This document shows, piece after piece, positions 28,435-41,100 of a DNA stretch of 64,000 nucleotides. The DNA comes from Rallus limicola (taxonomy: Eukaryota; Chordata; Aves; Gruiformes; Rallidae): positions 15,864,146 through 15,928,145 of the forward strand of contig JAKCOZ010000001.1 of the NCBI GenBank assembly GCA_022605955.1, given 5' to 3'. The notes below the pieces were generated by a model that was not told the origin of the DNA, made no database searches, and saw nothing but the letters and a program-made list of their open reading frames with translations. The stretch's first letter is position 1, and every line of letters begins with the position of its first letter. The position numbers and the translations under genes were made by a program.

Positions 28435-31400
28435 ACTTTGTAAATTTTTTTTTATTATTATCTCCTCCTTTTAAGCATCCCTTTAAGGGTGAAATGAAAT
28501 CCAACCATTTACAGAGAAAATGATTTCAGAATGTACATTTGATTTATTCTTACAAAAAGTTCATTATTACTTGCTGTTTATAAATTACAGAGTGGAAAGG
28601 AGCTTTGCAGATGCTTTTTTTTTTTTCTTATTTTATTCTTGGCAAGTCCACGCATCCTTTTGCCAAAGCAGGGTGTTCCAGGGCCACCCCAGGGGCAATA
28701 CCACCAGTAGGTCCAGGTGGACCCCAAGCTTGGAAGTGCTGCTGGACCACCTCCAGGATAACAGCATCATCATCCACACAGGAAGGAAAAAAACAGTGGT
28801 TTTAATTCTTAGTCTCAGACTATTTCAGATCCCTTCTTAATCCATTATCTGTAGTCCCAAAACTTTCCATGTCAGTGTATTGCATTAGAAACAGCTTGCT
28901 TTTCTTGGTGCTGAATCTGAGCCCTGCCTGCGACTCCCTTACCTCCAGCTCCTCTCTCCTTCCACAGTAAGTATGAGTTTGTCCAATGTCTCAGAAATCA
29001 GAAGGGAGAGTTGTTTTTGGGAAGGTGGGGAGAACAATAATGGAGGGATTCAGGATCCATTCTCCCACTCACTTCCCTCCTTTTTCACCAAGGAGGTGAA
29101 AGGCCAGTGAAGCCAGGATGAGCCATCCCTTCCCTCTTCACCACCAGTGTTCACAATCGGACCAGGAGTGACCCCGGCCACGTGTCTTCACAGTGCAGAG
29201 GCATAGCAGCCACAGAGGTTGCTGGCAGGGGCTGGGAGACAGGGACAGAGCCCAGGGGGTGTTTGGAAAGGAGAAAGACACTACCATCCCACATGGGTGC
29301 ACCAAGGGGTGTGGTGGGAACAAATATCTGTTCTGCTCTGACACTCTTTCTGCATCCCAACTCATACATCACTTGCAGGCCACAAGGTCCCCTTGTTTAC
29401 CTGCCAGAAAGATGGGAAGACCAGGCTGGCCTGAACTGCATGACACCAAACACCTCAGCAGGACACAGATCGGAGAAAGCAACAGTTAGAGGGCACTTGA
29501 GCATGTCATCCTTCATGACAACCACACAGGCACAAAACCACCACAGCTCTTCTGTCTGTCACTTGGGTACAGCATTACCCTCAGTTCTCCAGCAGGGCAA
29601 AAGTGGCCAACCTGCCCCATCCCCTCTGCTTTAGCAAGCTCACCTGCTGTAGGTCCACCAAAGCCTATGTCCTTCCCTTTACTTGGGGAGAATGAGGAAA
29701 ATGAGTTCCCCACTCCAAAGCAATGCATGAGCACACAATCCCTTTTTTAGGTGGGAAGTACAAATACAGCAAAGAACAGATATCAGCAGACAAAAAGAGG
29801 AGGGGCATGGGGATGCTACACATTGTTTCACCTACTACCTGGCCCTTCTTTGTACCAATTAGTTTGAAGGTGGAATGGTCTCAGGGAAGAAAGAGCCCAG
29901 AGCTGAAGAGGGGTCTGGGTAAAAGCTGGTGATGCTTTCCCTTCCTCCACCAGACAGCTTAACTCCCAGTAAGGCAGTGGACACGTGGCTTCACTGCTCA
30001 CAGCTGCAACAGCCAACAGATGTCGGTCTCTGGTGGTCTGATGCCAGGCCCAGCCCAGGGGCAGGACAAGGTTTTTTTGTCCTTCTCAAACCTCAGGACC
30101 TTATTTCAGACATGATCAAGGAGCCTCAACGCTCAGAGATAAGCACTGGGAAATGAAGATCTGATATGAACCTACTTCCTCCTTTGTCTCTCTCACCACC
30201 CCACACACCTACATGCTTTTGGATTCCCTCTTGTGGGGATTACCCTGGGAGGGTGACTGTCCCCCCATGTGTGCTGGCCAGAGGCCCAGGCACAGCAGTA
30301 CAGGCAAGGCTGGGCAGAGTGCAAGCCACCGCCTTGAGAAATCACTGTGCAAAAGTCAGCTCGCTAGTCCCCATCCCCTCCAGAGACAAGGAAGATTTTT
30401 AATGACAAGCACTCTGGCTCCCTAAGGATAATAAACACAGGGTTAGCCAGACAAATTAGACAGAAACATTGACTGGTTTGGCCTTAAATCAAAAAATGTT
30501 TAAACGATTCTTGACAAACAAGAAGGAATGCATTTCATCTGTAAAGCCCCTTCCTCCCACCACAACAGAAGTCTGTTTTAAATTTAATTTCCTAAGAATA
30601 AGGAAGTGAGTAAGTCCAGGAGGCGGACAGGGCCAGAGTCTTGCAGAAGAGCCCCAGCATTGCTGTTCCAGAAGGACCTTCTCTTCCTACCCAAGGGGGC
30701 AGAAAACAGAGGCAATTCAGAGAGCGAGGAGGAGAGTGATGGAGGAAATAATGGAGGTGAGGGGAGAGAAGGTACCAGGCTGTACTTCAGGAATAGGAGG
30801 TCCAGATATTGCAGCTATGGGCTCATCTGAAACTTCCAAGAGACAAGGGACATACATCAGGGATGAAAACATGTCTTGTGGTGCACTAAAAACTCCAAAG
30901 GACACCCATGCACACAAAGCACTGGTATCAGAGCAGAGGCTGCTCCCACTGTAGAAGATGAAGTGCAGCCCCAAAATGCACACATTTTAGTCCCTGCTCC
31001 ACAGGGCCCTGGTGCTGCCAAAGCCTCCATGCAAAGACTCTTCCCTGTCTTCAGCAAGCCCTGGCACTGGACTTGTGTAGCTGACAATGAGATTAGGCAA
31101 AGGTCTGAGAGTAGGACTTGGGCTCCCTTCCAAGAGTAAAAATGAGAAATAGTTTTTGCCTTCATACATTTCTGCTGCTGAATCCCATGAGCTAACACAC
31201 CTGCTCTCCTCTGGCTGTCCCTAGGGAAAGCAGATTCCCCTTCTGCTGCAACCTCAGTGCTACCGCTCTCTCATCTTGCTCAACGCAGGCTCCTCCTTTC
31301 TCAGCTGGGTCCCCATTACTCTGTAACCTCTCTATACTCAAGAGCTCCACACAACTGCTCAGACTGCAACAAGACTCCCTCTTGCTGCATCAACAAGTCT

Positions 31401-33611
31401 GGACTTAGGTGAGCCACAGCTTCCCTTTGGGGGAAGAGCATTCTGCCTACCAAAGCTGCTTTCTCCACTCAGTTCCCAAAGGGACTTTACTTCCTGTGGG
31501 GAAAACACAACAGAAGTGAAAACAGTGATCTAAAAACCAAACAAAAACAACAACAAAAAAAGCTGTTCTAAGCAGGCATTATGGCATATGAGACATGGAA
31601 GGAGCTGAAATGATCTCCATCTCAGTGTGATCAGAAAAAGATGTTCATCTTCATTCTGTTCCAGTCTCAGTCTTACTAGGCAATCAGGTTGTTTTCGTTG
31701 ATGCTTTTTTGCTTCTCTACAGAGGGGAATAGGAGAGGAAAAGGAGACAGATACAGAGATCGGAACGAGGCCTAAGGGCGGGAAAGGGCTGGAAAACACA
31801 GAAACATGGAGCCTTGATGGGGTAACAACAGTGGAAACCCTCCTGCTTCAGCACAGCTGGCCTGATGTCAGGGTCACTGTCAACATTTTCCTCCTCCTCC
31901 ATACGATCCTCGATTCTCTGCTTGGAACATAACCCAGTCTTTCCACTGCAAGGCTAACAGAGCAAGTTTGTTTTTCACTCTCTGCCCACTACAGTCCAGA
32001 CTCTGGGCACCCTGTCAAGCCATCTGCTAGGGAAGGGTGGTAAGGGTGGAGGTGCAGATCTGCCCCCTCAATGAGCTGAATCAATCCAATACAACAACAG
32101 GTTGTATCCTGAATACCCATCTCTGTCAAACTCTGAGCAGATACCAGCCCAACCAGCTGCAACTAGTGAGTTCCTAGATGCCCTCTCCTCTGCATGGTCC
32201 TGTCTGCATGGTCCAGGCCACATGTGTGGGCTACACACACTGTCCGGAATGCATAATGGTCCTGAAAGAGTCTCTCAGCCTCAGGGGCAGACTATCCATG
32301 ACCCATTTCTCCATGAGCTCCCTCACACCCTAAAAGAAGACAGATCCTGTGCCTTGACAGGCTTTATGTTTCCCCACAACACCCCTTGCTTACTCAGAGC
32401 TTTACCCTTTTCCTCTCCCTTTTACTCCATGGCAAAAGAAACCCCACAACAGGCACGGCCCACAGGGTTGCAGGGGCAGCCAGAGAGGCACCCAACAGTC
32501 CCACACTGCTGTGCAGGGCCAATGCTCTTCCTGGCCCTCTCCTGTGAATTCTCCAAAAAGCCATCCATGCTAACACAGAGATGACAGCTTCTGGATCCCA
32601 CCGTTTCCTGAAAGCACACACCCCCAAGCTCAACTATGTCCCCGTCCCCCCCAGTCTGGTAACAAACGCCCACGTGCATACCAAAACCATGCATGTTAGC
32701 ACGCATGCACATAGGAAACCATGCACTTGTAAACATACACTCCTGCCATCTGACTGAGTTCCCTGCAGCTTATCCCAGCTCCAGTACAAGCCCATACTGC
32801 AGGGAAGATGCTTCAGCTTCTGTGGGCCAAGCCAGTGCAGTGTTGTGGGGATAGGGGTGAAAAAGGAGCCAAAAAATTAAAAAATAAAGAAATTTGCTTT
32901 CTCCTCTGCTTCCCATCTGCCTGCTCCAGGATTGGTAGAGCATCAGGGCAAGATACAGCCCAGGATAGATGCATTAAGCCGGTGGGAGGAGGCTGCATCT
33001 TGGGGAGAATACCTTGGAAGCAAAGGATTTCCCTTCCCCAAAATACTCTTCAAATATAGAGGTATACAAAAAATAAACGCATACCAAGATGCTTTTGCAC
33101 ATTCACTCATCCAAAAAATGCCTGTGACACACATCTGCACATGTGACCACTCACTTCGTTTTGTGCCTGCTGACTCACACGCTCACTGAATAGCCCAGGC
33201 TCGCATCTGTGCTTGCTCCGATCCACAAAGGATGAGGGTGGACGGGAACAGCTGCCCTCTCTCCCCATGGGACCCTCCCAGCCTCCCCCGGCAGAAGATC
33301 TGCCAGCTGGCTGCAGATCCTCTCCAGCCAGCAGGAGAGGCCTGGGAGATGCAGAAAAGTCGTTATGCTACTGCCAGAGTAGGTCCCAAACATCTTTTCT
33401 CCTCCTGCTCTTCACAGGATAGGAATTTGTGTCCCCAGGCATCACCCTGGGGTGAAGGGAAGAAGGGAAGGAAGGGAGGGAGGGCAGAGACCCCGCTGAA
33501 ATGGCACACCCCACCCAGAACCAAATAAAACAAAAAAGAAAGGAACAGATGAAAACACCCGACTCTCCCTTTGTTGTGCAGTTCTGATTTCCCACACAAG
33601 CTCTGGTGGCC
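28435..33611 (-). other. MGAT3: Probable MGAT3 3' UTR
   Basis: This is the region after the MGAT3 stop on the minus strand. Three AATAAA signals cluster at 28,632-28,637, 28,543-28,548 and 28,451-28,456. The last is followed by a GT-rich stretch (GGTGTGTATGTC near 28,410-28,420), so cleavage near 28,435 is plausible, giving a UTR of about 5.2 kb. An ATTAAA at 30,398-30,403 could end a shorter form of about 3.2 kb. A C/T-rich element lies about 125-160 nt after the stop. The extent is inferred. Confidence 0.45.
28451..28456 (-). terminator. Candidate MGAT3 poly(A) signal AATAAA
   Basis: This is the most distal of three AATAAA hexamers within 190 bp on the minus strand, and it has a GT-rich downstream element. 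The other two are at 28,543-28,548 and 28,632-28,637. Use is inferred. Confidence 0.4.
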
Positions 33612-35120
33612 TCACCCAGCACTCTCCACTTTTCGGTAGGGGTTCTCCAACAAGTAGCGGAACCGCTGGTAGTTCTTGAGCAGGTACTTGGGAGCGTACA
33701 TCTGCTCCTTGGGGTCGGCAGGGGGATACTCCTGCGTAGTACCATCGAACCAGCCACCAGTCCGGATCAGCTCCCGAATATAATTGAGGTCTCGTTTATC
33801 CTCATAGTCACCCCAGCGGGGGAAGTCCCCATTCTGGGCTGACACCAGTTTGAAGTAGATCCCTTCTGGGGTGAAACACCAGGAGCAGTGCCAGCCAGCA
33901 AAGTGGAGGGGGCTGCCCAGTGACCACTGCACCAAGATGTGTCCTGTGCTGTTCTCATACTGCCGGAAGCCAGGCATGGTGTAGTACTCGCGTCGCCGCA
34001 GACGAATCCCGTCAGTAGCATAGACAGCCTGGAGCATCCCCATGGTGCAGCCTGAGACCACCTCCAAGGTGCCCGGTTGCTTCCAGAAGAAGCCATAGAG
34101 TGACTTGCGCATGTGAAAGGCAAAGGGCTCCGTCCAGCCATCATAGAGCTTGAGGAAGAGCACACCATCACGGGCTGGGATCTCGTCAGCATCGTCAATG
34201 ATGAAGACATCGTCCGGGCGCAGGTTGCGGAGGCGAGAGATGCCATTCCGAGTGAGAAAGGTGCGCAGGTAATCGTCAGCAATCCAGCCATCCTGGCGGC
34301 CACCAGGTGGGAAGTGGTCCAGGAAGACATAGAGCAGCTTGTGGCGGATGTAGTCGAAGGAGCCATTGAGGAGCATCTCCCGGAACTTGAGGGGCCGTGG
34401 GTCTCCGTAGGCTGTGAAGTTCGACTCACACACCACAAAGGCATCCACCACGTCTCCCAGCTCATGGAAGCGGACGTCCAGCAGGTCAAACTCATGGTTG
34501 ACATTGATAGCATTGATGACCCGTCGGGGGATCTCCCGTGGCACAAGGCGGTCCTTGGTGGGCAGGTTGGAGTACTGGACCACCGTGGGGACCCCGCAGC
34601 TGGGGCCATGCCAGCCAGGCAAGCACACACACTCCACCCACTTGCGCCGCTTTGTCCTGCTGGCGCTCAGCGGCTTGCGAGCCGGCCGCCCCGAGGCCGC
34701 GCCATCTGCTCGCTCCTCTGGCCGCCCTCCCACGGGTGACTTCTCCAACACCTTGGTGCCTGGTTTAAAGCAAACACCACCAGCTTTGGTACGGACAAAA
34801 TATTCTGTTGTATCTTCTGGCAGCACAAACTCCACTTTGTGCAGCTCTTCGCTGGCTCTGCTGGGAGGCAGGGGCTGGAGCAAGGGGGAGTGAGAGTACA
34901 GGGGTGTGCGGAGGAACTCTGCACCCCCTGGCTCAGGGCTGACCTGAGGTGTGACAGGGGCATTGTTCCAGAAGAAGCTGGAGACAAGGTTGGGACTAAG
35001 TGAAGCCAACTCCCGGGGGAAGGTGACATAGGAAAGGGCCTTGAGGAAGTGCAAAAAGGAGATGAGGCAGAGACCAGCCATGCAGAGAGTCAGAAAGAGC
35101 TTATGGCGTCTCATCTTCAT
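33612..35120 (-). CDS. MGAT3: MGAT3, N-acetylglucosaminyltransferase III (GnT-III)
   Basis: This is a single-exon 502-residue coding sequence. GnT-III transfers GlcNAc from UDP-GlcNAc in beta-1,4 linkage to the core beta-mannose of N-glycans, making the bisecting GlcNAc in the Golgi; it belongs to family GT17. Seen here: a short basic tail (MKMRRHK), a type II membrane anchor at about residues 7-27, a proline-rich stem, an EGF-like cysteine cluster ECVCLPGWHGPSCG (Cys164, 166, 175), and a GT domain with the acidic motif DDADE at 309-313. Asn-X-Ser/Thr sites are at Asn234, Asn252 and Asn390. I start at the ATG at 35,120 because it matches the human MKMRR start and an acceptor (TTTTCACAG) ends two bases upstream; twelve further open codons are intronic. 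The C-terminal tail ends soon after the NPY motif, shorter than in human (533 aa). Confidence 0.97.
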   Translation of the reverse strand: MKMRRHKLFLTLCMAGLCLISFLHFLKALSYVTFPRELASLSPNLVSSFFWNNAPVTPQVSPEPGGAEFLRTPLYSHSPLLQPLPPSRASEELHKVEFVLPEDTTEYFVRTKAGGVCFKPGTKVLEKSPVGGRPEERADGAASGRPARKPLSASRTKRRKWVECVCLPGWHGPSCGVPTVVQYSNLPTKDRLVPREIPRRVINAINVNHEFDLLDVRFHELGDVVDAFVVCESNFTAYGDPRPLKFREMLLNGSFDYIRHKLLYVFLDHFPPGGRQDGWIADDYLRTFLTRNGISRLRNLRPDDVFIIDDADEIPARDGVLFLKLYDGWTEPFAFHMRKSLYGFFWKQPGTLEVVSGCTMGMLQAVYATDGIRLRRREYYTMPGFRQYENSTGHILVQWSLGSPLHFAGWHCSWCFTPEGIYFKLVSAQNGDFPRWGDYEDKRDLNYIRELIRTGGWFDGTTQEYPPADPKEQMYAPKYLLKNYQRFRYLLENPYRKVESAG

Positions 35121-38100
35121 CCTGTGAAAAGCCAGGAAAACAAAAGTCACAATCAATTGTTACTGAGGTGCAAAAAGCTTACCACTGGTAGAAAGACAAG
35201 TTGGGGATGGCAGAAAGCTGGTCCAAAAAAGTCAACATGCATCTTCTGAGACTTGAATACAAGAGCTACTCCCCACACCTGCTACCATCTTCAGCAGGCC
35301 TTTTACCTGATCTGGGTTACACCAAGCTGAACCTCTTCTAGATCAATCACAGTCTTATAAACTAACAAAGACAAGGGAGGCACTGGTACAGGTAGAAAGA
35401 CAGGAAATCCAGAACAACAGGAATACACAATCTAGTGAACTCACCACACTTGGCGAGTCTGTCCTTACTCATTGATGGAAACAAAATGAACGTAAGCCTC
35501 TTCAGGCCCTGTATCACCAGAGGGTTGGGGGACGATGAAGACAGAGCAGGAGCGACATGAGGGAGAGGGGGTACACTGTTGAAACATGGCCAGTGTAAGA
35601 GAGGCAGTTTTAAAGGACCAAGAGCATTAGCTAGGCTGCCAGAGCCAGGAAAACACCTACGCTCACCCAGTCTTTTCAGTGTTTGCTCAATACACGCCCT
35701 AAAAACCACCCTTGTTCCCAGGAAACGCTATCCAAGGTCACAAGGGGAACAGGAAAAAAATAAAATTAAGTTTCTGTTACTTGTATTCTTTTCCTGTGCT
35801 GCTCAGGTTCACTGTATCTCCAGATGCTGCCTTTTGCTTTCTGTGGTTCAGACACTAAGGGTCTTTTGCTTCTGGATCAAGGTAGCTAAAATAAACATGC
35901 AGCTCTCCACTGGTAATACTGTGCCATCATGACAGATCCATATCAAGCCAGCAACAAGCCAGTGGCATGGAGACCTTCCTTCCAAGCAACATGGAATACT
36001 ACCTTCATTTTCTCCCTATACCACCCTCCCCTCCTCCAGCCCAGGCAGGGAGCACAGAAAAGGGCCAAAAAAAAAGAAAAGAAAGAAAAAAAATCAAGCT
36101 CACCTTCTGCCGTTTATAGAATGGAAGGTTGGTGCAAAGGTAAGCAGGGAAACAAAGTCACCCAAAAGCCCTCTAAACAGGGCTATCTTCTCCTTCCTGA
36201 AGCATGAAACACTTGGTGCAGCAGCACCGAAGAAGCAGAGACCCCATCAAAGCCCCACAGATGGCTGTGCCCCCTCCACAGCACACTACCCCATTGTAGC
36301 TCTCCACCCCAGCGCTGTCCTCCTTCCAGAGGCAAAGTTCTCTGGGCTCCACACACATCCTGTGCCATCACTTATAAACCCTCACCCAGTATGCAACACC
36401 TCTGCTGGAGGCGGTCCCCTGCTCCTGGGAGGCTGCTCCATATAACCAGCCCCACACAGGGCCTGGTCCAGGGCTTCTCACATGAGGGGAGGGAAAAAGC
36501 ACCCAGACTGCTCCCACCACTTCAGAAGGTATTAAGTAAAATACAGCAAAGCACATTTACTGATTAACTTGGGAGACAATTTGATATTAAAGTGAAAAGC
36601 CATAAAGCATGTCGACAGATGGCAACTGCCCAAAGGAAAACCTATCTGGCTCTCTACAGATGGCTCCAGTATGGACTTTGGTAGAGGGGCTGCCAGCAGT
36701 CATACATTTCAGCTCAGTGCCAAGTGTTTCTGGGCACTTTGCGGTTGCCTCCATCCACCAACACCATCCCCCTGCTCAAGCAGCAGGGTGAAGAGTCCTA
36801 TGTCACACTCTGAAGGGGGAAGGACTGCAAGCTTGGAGCCAACAGAAAAGTTACATCATTGGCATGGGAGGGGAAAAAGAGATAACATGATTTATTAATG
36901 TTTGTTATGGGTTTTGATATAATTTGACATAACAGAGGTCAGCAGAGTGGCAGGGTGTGGCTTTGCACAGCCCCAGGAGGCCATCTTGTCAGGCAGGCTG
37001 GAAAGGAAGAAGTGGCAGCTAGCCTCAGAGCACCATGCCAGGGCATATCCTCACCTCCTGCATCCACCTGCCATTGCTTCACAGCCTGACCCCACATGCC
37101 TGGTCACAGCCCAACTGGTAGGACACCAACTTTGTGGTGGTCCAGACATTAAGGGGTTAGATGTTTTCCTGTTCAAATCCAGAAAGACCTATCCTGGGAC
37201 TTGTTGTCAAAACTTTCTTTCAAAACTGTTGTCAAAACAGAGGGCTGCAGGAACACCCAAGAGCATCTCCTTGTGTCTAGGGTTTGTTTGGGTTTTTTTT
37301 TCCCCTTAAAGCTCCATTAAGATCTTGCTGAAGCAGTGAGATCACTTGCAAGGTAGGGGAGTACACAATGGCTTCTTACATGTCACCAGTTTTTGCTCTG
37401 TCTTGAAGAATGGGGAGGAAGGGCACAAGGAAGCTGAAACACTAAATTAACAGGAACTGGCTGTCAGAAGAAAACATCCCTCCCTGATAAATTAATACAC
37501 CAGTCAGGTGTCCCACACTTTCTCTGAAACATTGCTCTCAGATTAAAGCCCAGGTGAGATGAACAGCTGGCCGGCTCCAATAAGGCAGTCCTGATGGCTG
37601 CCAGGTAATGCTCCTTTCACTCCACTTCCTACAGGACACACAAATGCAGGGCTGCCAGCTTTCTCTGGGCTAGCTCAGGACAGTAAACAGGTGCTGAAGG
37701 AGACATGCAAGGCACATCTCCATCTTCTCAGATGGTTGTGATGCCCTGCATGCCTCAGGAAGTTCCCAGACAAAAGGTCATTAGTCAATACAAACTGCTT
37801 AACTTTCTGGCAGGTGATGTGCCATGTCAACATAGCAGGACACGTGGGTTTAGGAAGTAAAGCATATTTTCCTCGCTTGACAATTACATACATCAATATC
37901 TGTCAGGCCCAGCACACGGCTCTGCAGCTCTTCACCCACTGCCTGTCCATGGCTGTGTTGCCTCCCGTTATTGTAGCCTGTGCTTGGGAGAGCAGGGCTG
38001 GTGCACACAGCCATCCCTTGCAGCTCTGCCAGAGCAGGCCGGCCCTGCAGTACCCTCTGCTGTTCTGCAGCTGACATGTCCCAGGAGGAAGTTCTTACTT

Positions 38101-41100
38101 CTCAGTTGCCTTTTTTAGGGAGTGGGAATGTGAACCCATTTCCTATCCCCTCCTAAAAGGGGAGGGAAGCAAAGCAGCAAGCTGTCTCCTCATCAAAACC
38201 TTTTCTCAGAGTCACCTCCATTCTCACATGCCAGGGATTCCTCTGCTGGGGAGTGGAGAGGGATAGCTAATGCACCCTTGGGTGGGCTGAGAGGCTAAAT
38301 ACATCAGTCATATATTCCCTCCCATATCCTGTGATCAGCGCTGCAGTGAGAGATGTGTCTGGGTGGTAGCTAATTGGAGACAAAGGCCAGCAGGGGAGGA
38401 AGATGTTATTACCCAACTTCCCCATCCAGAACATTTACGTGTGGTAGAAATGAGAAAGGAGGTACCAGTCAGGAAGACATCTCAGCTTGTCATAAAAGAG
38501 CCCAGCTGCTCTGTCACAAAGCAGCCATCAGTTAACAGGAACACAGAAAACAGCAAGAAGAGATATTTCCCTTCTGACAATTTTGAATGAGGAGGAGAAA
38601 AAAGTCAACTTGATCTCAGGGAGAGTGATCAGGTTGCTGTCAGGTTAAAAACAACAGCAAGAAAAGCTTTAATGTTAAAGCAGAAGAAAAAGCCAGAAGG
38701 AATATGGACAGTCAGTTCCATTAAGACAAAGCTCTTTAGGGAATATGCAGTTATAAGCCACCTCAGCAACATTCAGTCTCCGCAAGAGAAACTGAAAGCT
38801 TCTTTTTGTAAGGGAACCCTTTGATATTCCCTTGCTTGAAGGAGTTATGTCTCTGCCATGAAGGGGAAGGGCTTTCAGAGAAGGAGGAAAGCTAGAAGTG
38901 CTATACATATGAGTTATCCCCAGGCACCTGTTACCGTTTTACTCTGCTGTTATATCAAGTGACCAGTTGATTTATACCATCCTGAAATCATATCCTGATT
39001 TTCAAGGAGCCAGAAAGTTATGCACTGCTAAAAGCTGGCAGCTCACCAGCCCTCATGTTCTCTTCTGGAGGACACTGGCAAGAGGCCATGCAACAGGCCA
39101 CTGGATGTGGCCACAATACCCCACACTCCATCTTGTTAAGGCACAGGACTCAAGACTCCCTAGACCTCTCCTGTGGTTACAGGAGAAACACTGCTTGGAG
39201 GACAAATCAGGGTAGAGGCTTCTGGTTTTCCCCCTGATACAGACACGCTTATCTCCTCTGCCTAAAGTTATCCCATAACACCCATGCAGTAACATATTTG
39301 CCCATCACTCAAACTTCAACACAAAGCAACAATTCAAATTAGAATCACTTTCATGCAGCAGATTAAGATCCAGCATGACTTCCATCCCCCACTCCACACT
39401 GGGAGCCAGTCTCCCTCTGCTCTAGCTAGAGCCAAGCAGACAGGCTCCACACTTCTGAAGCACCAGGCCCACCTGCCATCTGCAGGGCACAGGCATCACC
39501 ACACACACCAGCGTCACAGTACTTTAAAACACCCCAAGTTCTCAAATTACTTTTGTTTTGCAAACACCTACGGAAGGAAGGAGGAACCACAAAATAGCAT
39601 AAATCTGAGTAGCAGCAGGACTGTACTTGCTTAAGGACAGGACAAGAGTATCTTACAAAGCTGGACAACAGGGAAAGTGAAGAGAAGTCATGTGTACCTG
39701 AAGGTAGGTAGGGCTTTGCATTTCTCTCATGCAAAGGATGCAATGGTGTTCTTCACAGACTGCAAGCTAGGATGAGGTCAGCAGGAAGTTTGAGCAGCCA
39801 CAGTACAAGGTGGCTTGAACGTGAGCGGGTTCTTATCAGTTTCCATTTAAGTTTCAAGGTCAGAATACAACCACCTTCTGTGACATTCATCAAGAGCCAC
39901 TTTCCCACAGCACTGATGCAGAAGAGCAGTAACTCACACTATGTTTCCTTTGTGGCATGGAGGCAACTGACTGCACAGCACAGCCAGCTGAAGCAAAACA
40001 CCCAGCAGTTACTCTTGAGAAGTAAGGTGAGGCTGAGGGAGACCCAAGCTCTGTCCTAACCATCTTCTCTTCCCTTTCAGCAGAGAGGTAAGCAGAGATA
40101 TAAGGTGACCACTCTCAACAGGGTGCCACCACAGCATCCAAACTGACTTCCAGAGCTGCTGTCCACACACCCTTAACAGGTGCCATCAGGCCAGGAAGAA
40201 AGAACTGAAAGGCAGAAAGAGAGACAGCAAAAGGGTGACTCTGTGCAAGGCTAAGGTGAGGTTGGCCAGGGAAGGGAGAGCACACAGCTGAGAAGCCTTC
40301 CCCTTCCAACTGAAGGCAGAAACATGATGTGCATTGGGTCAGCAGTGAGCTTCAAGATTGTGTGCAAAGCCTTGACAAGTCCCAGCTGACCACAAGCATC
40401 TGAGGGCAAAAATAAAACAGGTGTCTTCTCCTGCACACTCTTGTAGGAAACAGAAGTGCTCCATGCCAGTAGCTACAATCTGCTGCACCTGGAAAACATG
40501 ATGGAGGCAATAAAAAACCTTCAGCTTTTCAAGTACCTATGGACCCTGATCTCTTCAGCTCCTGAAAATGCCAGGACCAAAGTACTGGCATTTGGAGTAC
40601 TACCTCTGGACTCCATGCTTTCCACAGGCTTTCACTGCTGCTGTTCTCTCAAGTGTCTTGTCAAGCTCTTTGGTGGACTAAGCCTTGTTATTTTAGATGC
40701 CACATCTCCAGTCACAGAGATAGCTGTACACTCTGGGACAAAGCAGCTTTTAGTCCTCCGTACAGAGCACATGGGACCTGGTAATAAAGCAGTCTTTGTT
40801 GATGGGATTTTGGCTCCAGACAGATCTTCCAGAAGTCAGCAGAATAGATAAGCATCTCTGAAGGTGTTCACCACGTTCAGAGTCCATTATAAAGCCCTCC
40901 ACTTGAACAGATTGTTCTTACTATAGCTACCATAATACTAATAGCAGCATAATTATATAATTATCCAGCCCCCAGTTTAAAATAAGATCTGCTCAGAGAA
41001 GACTAGAAAATTCTACTGAAATCCAATCATGGCCAATGAAACACCAATTTAATTTTACCCAACAAGTACTTGGACATCACAAGGGTACAGTACTGCAAGC

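Noticed and set aside
33767..34630. 287-codon frame overlapping MGAT3 in another frame of the same strand
   Set aside because: It is a shadow of the GC-rich third positions of MGAT3; the product is S/T/M-rich with no domain.
34113..34739. 208-codon plus-strand frame antisense to MGAT3
   Set aside because: It is the antisense shadow of a conserved coding exon.
35121..35156. Twelve-codon N-terminal extension of MGAT3
   Set aside because: It reads through the splice acceptor CTTTTCACAG; the human protein starts at the downstream MKMRR.
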